Shown piece after piece: positions 61,096 through 64,000 of a DNA stretch of 64,000 nt (position 1 is the first letter of the stretch; each line of letters begins with the position of its first letter). Made by a program: the position numbers and the translations under genes. The DNA comes from Cyanobium sp. N.Huapi 1H5 (GTDB lineage: Bacteria > Cyanobacteriota > Cyanobacteriia > PCC-6307 > Cyanobiaceae), in NCBI RefSeq assembly GCF_024345535.1, contig NZ_JAGQBH010000001.1:558001-622000 (forward strand), written 5' to 3'. A model generated the notes under the pieces. The model did not search any database. It had not been told where the DNA came from and saw only the letters and a list, made by a program, of their open reading frames with translations.

Positions 61096-62952
61096 TCATT
61101 CAGGATCTCCGATGATGCCACTGATCACTTCACCGTTGAAGAATTCGGCCAGCCGACTGGCCTGCGTATCGATCGCAGCGGAGCTGGCGGCGGGTGGTGC
61201 CGCCCTGGTTTCGCGGGCCTCCTCCCTGACGACCGGCGCTGCCAGTCGTGGCGGGGTTGCCACTGGCGAAGGGGTCGCCACTGGCCGGTCCGCGGCGCGC
61301 GTGCCGCTGGCCTGGGGTGTCTGGCTGGCGGCAGGGGCAGGGGCAGCGTCTGGTCGGGCCGGTGGAGACTGGCCCGTCGTCGGCCGTGGGCCGATGCTGT
61401 CTCCCCCCGCCTCAAGGGAGACCTGTCGCGGACTGCCCAGGGCACTGGCCACCGCTTTCTCCAGCAGGGGCAGGCGGCTCTGAACCATGGCCATCCAGGT
61501 GCCGGCCACCCGCACCACCGCCCGCCGCTCATCCAGCCGCAGCAGCTGGGCCTGCTGGGAGAGCAGCATCCGGGTGGAGGGGAGTTCCAACCCGGCCAGG
61601 ATCTGCTGCCACAGCTCGGCCAGATCCTCGCTGGCGGGCCCCGCACTCCCCGGGGCGGGCCCAGCACTCCCCGGGGCGGTCGCCGGATCCGCCGGGGTCG
61701 GTGCCGGGGTCATGGCCGGGGTCGGTGCCAGCGGGGCCGGCGGTGGGGATGGCGCAGCGGCCCCCGCGGGCTCCGGGCTGCGGGCGACCCGCTGGCCTTC
61801 GGCGCCGGGCGGGTGCGGCCCCGGCGGGGGGGCGGCGGGAGCGGCGGCCACGGTGGCCGGTTCGGCGAGCAGGCCCAGCAGCAGCACCTCCAGCCATAGC
61901 CGCGGCTGCACGCTGTGGCGCAGCTGCTGTTCGCTGCCCTTGAGCTGGAACTGCCACCGCAGCAGGCGGGCCTTACCGATCCGGCGCGCCACCTCCGGCA
62001 GCCGCGGCCGCAGCTCGGGTGTCACGCTCGTGAGCTCCAACCGGTCGGGCGCCACCCCCGCCAGCAGCAGATCCCGCAGCAGGCTGACCAGCCCCTGGAG
62101 CACGGCGGCCGGTTCCCGCCCCCGGTCCAGCAGTTCGCGGCAGCCCTCCACCACCAGCAGGGGATCCGCCGCCGCCATGGCTTCGGCCAGCTGCAGCAGC
62201 TCCACCTCCGGCACCGCCCCCAGCAGGTCCCACACCGCGTCGGCGGCGATCGGCGCCGGCAGCAGGCTGAGCTGGTCGAGCAGGCTTTCGGCGTCCCGCA
62301 GACCCCCCTGGGAGCGCTGGGCCACCAGGTGCAGGGCCTCCGGGGTGATGCCGATGGACTCCTCGGCGGCGATCCACTGCAGATGCCCCACCAGGGCCTC
62401 GAGGGGGATGCGGCGGAAATCGAAACGCTGGCAGCGGCTCAGGATGGTGGGCAGCACCCGCTGGGGATCGGTGGTGGCCAGCACGAACACCACCCGCGGC
62501 GGCGGTTCCTCCAGGGTCTTGAGCAGGGCGTTGAAGGCGGCGGTGGAGAGCATGTGGCACTCGTCCACCACGTAGACCTTCCAGCGGGCCTGGACCGGGG
62601 CGAAGCGGGACCGTTCGATCAGCTCCCGGATGTTGTCGACGCCGGTGTTGGAGGCGGCGTCGATCTCGATCACATCAAGGGCGTTGCCGGCGGCGATGTC
62701 GAGGCAGAGCTGGCAGCGGCCGCAGGGCTCCGGGGTCGGTCCCGGGCTGGCCAGGCAATTGAGCGAGCGGGCCAGGATCCGGGCGCTGGAGGTCTTGCCC
62801 GTGCCCCGGGGGCCGCTGAACAGATAGGCCGGGGCGATGCGGTTCTGGAGCAGGGCCTGGCTGAGGGTGTCGGCCACGGCCTTCTGGCCCACCAGCTGGT
62901 CGAAGCGCTGGGGCCTGTACTTGTGATGAAGGGGCTCGTAGGCCTGGACCAT
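61096..62952 (-). CDS. dnaX: DNA polymerase III subunits tau/gamma DnaX
   Basis: 618 residues. The clamp-loader ATPase has Walker A GPRGTGKTSSARILA (47-61), a four-Cys zinc module (Cys66, 77, 80, 83; CGRCQLC), VYVVDECHMLSTAAFNALLK, the sensor TTDPQRVLPTILSRCQRFDF and domain III to about 360. A ~120-residue Pro/Ala linker with the duplicated heptad PGSAGPA follows, then a tau-specific C-terminal part (WQQILAGLELPSTRMLLSQQ). No intein is present, although some cyanobacterial dnaX genes carry one. No frameshift heptamer was noticed. Confidence 0.95.
   Translation of the reverse strand: MVQAYEPLHHKYRPQRFDQLVGQKAVADTLSQALLQNRIAPAYLFSGPRGTGKTSSARILARSLNCLASPGPTPEPCGRCQLCLDIAAGNALDVIEIDAASNTGVDNIRELIERSRFAPVQARWKVYVVDECHMLSTAAFNALLKTLEEPPPRVVFVLATTDPQRVLPTILSRCQRFDFRRIPLEALVGHLQWIAAEESIGITPEALHLVAQRSQGGLRDAESLLDQLSLLPAPIAADAVWDLLGAVPEVELLQLAEAMAAADPLLVVEGCRELLDRGREPAAVLQGLVSLLRDLLLAGVAPDRLELTSVTPELRPRLPEVARRIGKARLLRWQFQLKGSEQQLRHSVQPRLWLEVLLLGLLAEPATVAAAPAAPPPGPHPPGAEGQRVARSPEPAGAAAPSPPPAPLAPTPAMTPAPTPADPATAPGSAGPAPGSAGPASEDLAELWQQILAGLELPSTRMLLSQQAQLLRLDERRAVVRVAGTWMAMVQSRLPLLEKAVASALGSPRQVSLEAGGDSIGPRPTTGQSPPARPDAAPAPAASQTPQASGTRAADRPVATPSPVATPPRLAAPVVREEARETRAAPPAASSAAIDTQASRLAEFFNGEVISGIIGDPE
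61633..61674. repeat. 21-bp tandem repeat inside dnaX
   Basis: Two adjacent 21-base units (61633-61653 and 61654-61674) differ at one base and encode the repeated heptad PGSAGPA in the DnaX linker. In frame, so length change would be tolerated. Confidence 0.75.
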
Positions 62953-62979
62953 GCACCCTGCCCTGACCGGATAGGGAGC

Positions 62980-63714
62980 CTAAGGCGGGCCGTCTTCGGT
63001 CGGATCGGGGCCCGCCGGCTCCAGCAGTCGCTGCAGCCTGTCCTCCATCTCCTCCACCGCGGCCAGCTGGTCGGCCAGGTTCTGTCCCGCCAGGCGCAGG
63101 CGTTCGAAGGGGTCACTGCCCGTGGTGATGGGGCCATCCCCTTCGCCCCAGCGCCGTTCGGCCCTGGCCAGCTCCTCCTCCAGCCGCTCCTGCAGCCGCT
63201 GGCGCAGGCCATCGAGCTGCTCCAGGCTGCGCCGGGCGAGTTCTCGGCCCTTGGCCAGCTGCTCGGGGTCGAGGCCGCTGGCCAGGGTCTCGGCGAGGGA
63301 CTGGCCCTGGCGCAGCAGCACCCGGGCTCCGGTGAGCACGGCCGCCGGCACGAACTGGCCCAGGGCCAGGGCGCCGAGGCTGCCCGTGTGCAGCCAGTCC
63401 TCCACCTGGGCGCTGCGATGCCGGCCGGTCTTGCACCAGTGGGCGAAATGCTCGCAGTTGTTGAACAGCAGGTTGTAGCGCTGCTCCCCGATGCGCCCCA
63501 TCGCCCGCCGCAGGGTCACCCCCACCGGCGAGCAGGACCCCTCCGGGTAGGCCACGGCGCTGATGGGCTCCCCGCGGCTGAAGTCCTGCAGGGGGCTGCG
63601 CAGGATTTCCCGGCCCTCCAGGTAGTGGGCCACCGTGCCGTCCCCCAGATCGATGCCGTGGTGCAGGAACAGGCCGTGCTGGCGGGGGGCCTGCAGGTGA
63701 TCGGCGGCGGCCAA
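62980..63714 (-). CDS. NC/LRAT-domain (NlpC/P60-related) protein
   Basis: 244 residues; TTG 63714 is the only usable start because a TGA lies 15 codons upstream. The N-terminal LRAT/NC fold has the His of LFLHHGIDLGDGTVAHYLEG and the nucleophile Cys in NLLFNNCEHFAHWCKTGRHR, in the permuted His-then-Cys order of this family. The domain is found in phospholipid-metabolising proteins and plant NC proteins. The second half (about 130-240) is a coiled coil (LRQRLQERLEEELARAERRW; LAGQNLADQLAAVEEMEDRL). Placed between dnaX and clpX; substrate unknown. Confidence 0.78.
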   Translation of the reverse strand: MAAADHLQAPRQHGLFLHHGIDLGDGTVAHYLEGREILRSPLQDFSRGEPISAVAYPEGSCSPVGVTLRRAMGRIGEQRYNLLFNNCEHFAHWCKTGRHRSAQVEDWLHTGSLGALALGQFVPAAVLTGARVLLRQGQSLAETLASGLDPEQLAKGRELARRSLEQLDGLRQRLQERLEEELARAERRWGEGDGPITTGSDPFERLRLAGQNLADQLAAVEEMEDRLQRLLEPAGPDPTEDGPP

Positions 63715-63858
63715 GGGGCGGAGCGGAACAAGGGGACTCCGCTCAGCATCGCGTCACCGGTATGGCCGGGGATTCAACAGGGGAGTGGGGATTGCCGTTC
63801 GCCCGGATCCCTCGCGCACCGTGACGCGGTCGATCACCTGATCGCGCACAGCCCCGTG

Positions 63859-64000
63859 TCAGGCCGTGGCCTGTTCACCCCGATGGCCGTCGAGGTCGGC
63901 GGCGGCACTGATCGGCAGCACCTTGGCCTTGCTGCGCTGCTCCACCAGCTCCCGGGTGATGGTGAAGGTCTGGACGTCGCGGCGGGAGGGCAGGTCGTAC
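63859..64000 (-). CDS. clpX: ClpX, C-terminal end (partial)
   Basis: Only the last 46 residues are inside the window: YDLPSRRDVQTFTITRELVE then QRSKAKVLPISAAADL, ending at 63859. The block YDLPSR-x-D-V-x-x-x-x-I/V-T is the conserved C-terminus of ClpX, the unfoldase of ClpXP. The dnaX / (NC protein) / clpX neighbourhood is a familiar picocyanobacterial order as far as I recall. The start lies beyond the right edge. Confidence 0.85.
   Translation of the reverse strand, partial: YDLPSRRDVQTFTITRELVEQRSKAKVLPISAAADLDGHRGEQATA

Noticed and set aside
60913..61899. 328-residue plus-strand open frame after the sulfotransferase
   Set aside because: Mostly antisense to dnaX and Arg/Gly-rich; no start site or motif. 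The true gene is dnaX on the minus strand.
61096..62952. Intein in dnaX
   Set aside because: The ATPase motifs run continuously at normal spacing and the length is that of an uninterrupted tau protein.

Overview
The window reads as chromosomal DNA of a GC-rich picocyanobacterium (Cyanobium / Synechococcus type). The evidence is the gene content: sulfolipid genes sqdB and sqdX, a Psb34-like photosystem II assembly protein, a Ycf37-like TPR protein, Gap2-type GAPDH, cobalt-precorrin methyltransferase CbiD, a MGlcDG-synthase-like glycosyltransferase, a glycine-rich RRM protein, and many small proteins of cyanobacterial type. Third codon positions are very GC-rich almost everywhere. HIP1-type octamers (GCGATCGC) are present, for example at 12034, 18001, 19257, 36822 and 59717. 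The genus-level call is an inference.

Layout. (1) 1-8.3 kb is an accessory block with lower GC in places: a secreted DUF1254/DUF1214 protein, an arginase-family ureohydrolase, a TPR pseudogene, an SfLAP-type membrane protein, two NTF2-like proteins each followed by a GNAT acetyltransferase, a methyltransferase pseudogene, a P-loop protein, and a tightly overlapping GNAT / unknown / DUF4177 trio. (2) 8.3-20 kb is core: a GyrA/ParC-type topoisomerase subunit, a TPR protein, queG, an HpsJ-like protein, a DUF502 protein, nusB, ftsY, a PP2C phosphatase, argH and an RNA-binding protein. (3) 20-26 kb holds dusA, a flavoprotein and the type IV pilus operon pilB-pilT-pilC, with pilT frameshifted. (4) 26-38 kb is a dense core run: grpE-dnaJ-tusA-like-rsgA, ebfC, murB-murC, gap2, thiL, a lumenal cyclophilin, efp-accB and pdxA. 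(5) 38-44 kb mixes an SDR protein, an HNH nuclease divergent from a SNF2 helicase with a HARP-like N-terminus, small secreted or lipoproteins, an AbrB-type membrane protein, several tiny proteins and tRNA-Gly(CCC). (6) 44-64 kb holds a class V aminotransferase, cbiD, guaA, a PBP2, sqdX-sqdB, psb34, thiG, a ycf37-like gene, rplT-rpmI, a SpoIID-domain protein, a lipid glycosyltransferase, an AT-richer sulfotransferase insert, dnaX, an NC-domain protein and the 3' end of clpX.

Functional themes: membrane-lipid synthesis (SqdB/SqdX sulfolipid, a glucolipid synthase, AccB fatty-acid priming); cell wall (MurB, MurC, PBP2, SpoIID-like); protein birth, folding and turnover (EF-P, FtsY, RsgA, L20, L35, GrpE/DnaJ, ClpX); photosynthesis support (Gap2, Psb34, Ycf37-like, CYP38-like cyclophilin); and DNA topology, replication and repair (GyrA-like, DnaX, SNF2/HNH).

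No mobile-element recombinase, CRISPR array, rRNA or phage module was seen. The points most worth a second look are the split SNF2-HARP/HNH pair, the pilT frameshift, the decaying accessory block on the left, the apparent lack of a normal start codon for full-length cbiD, and the short psb34 gene.
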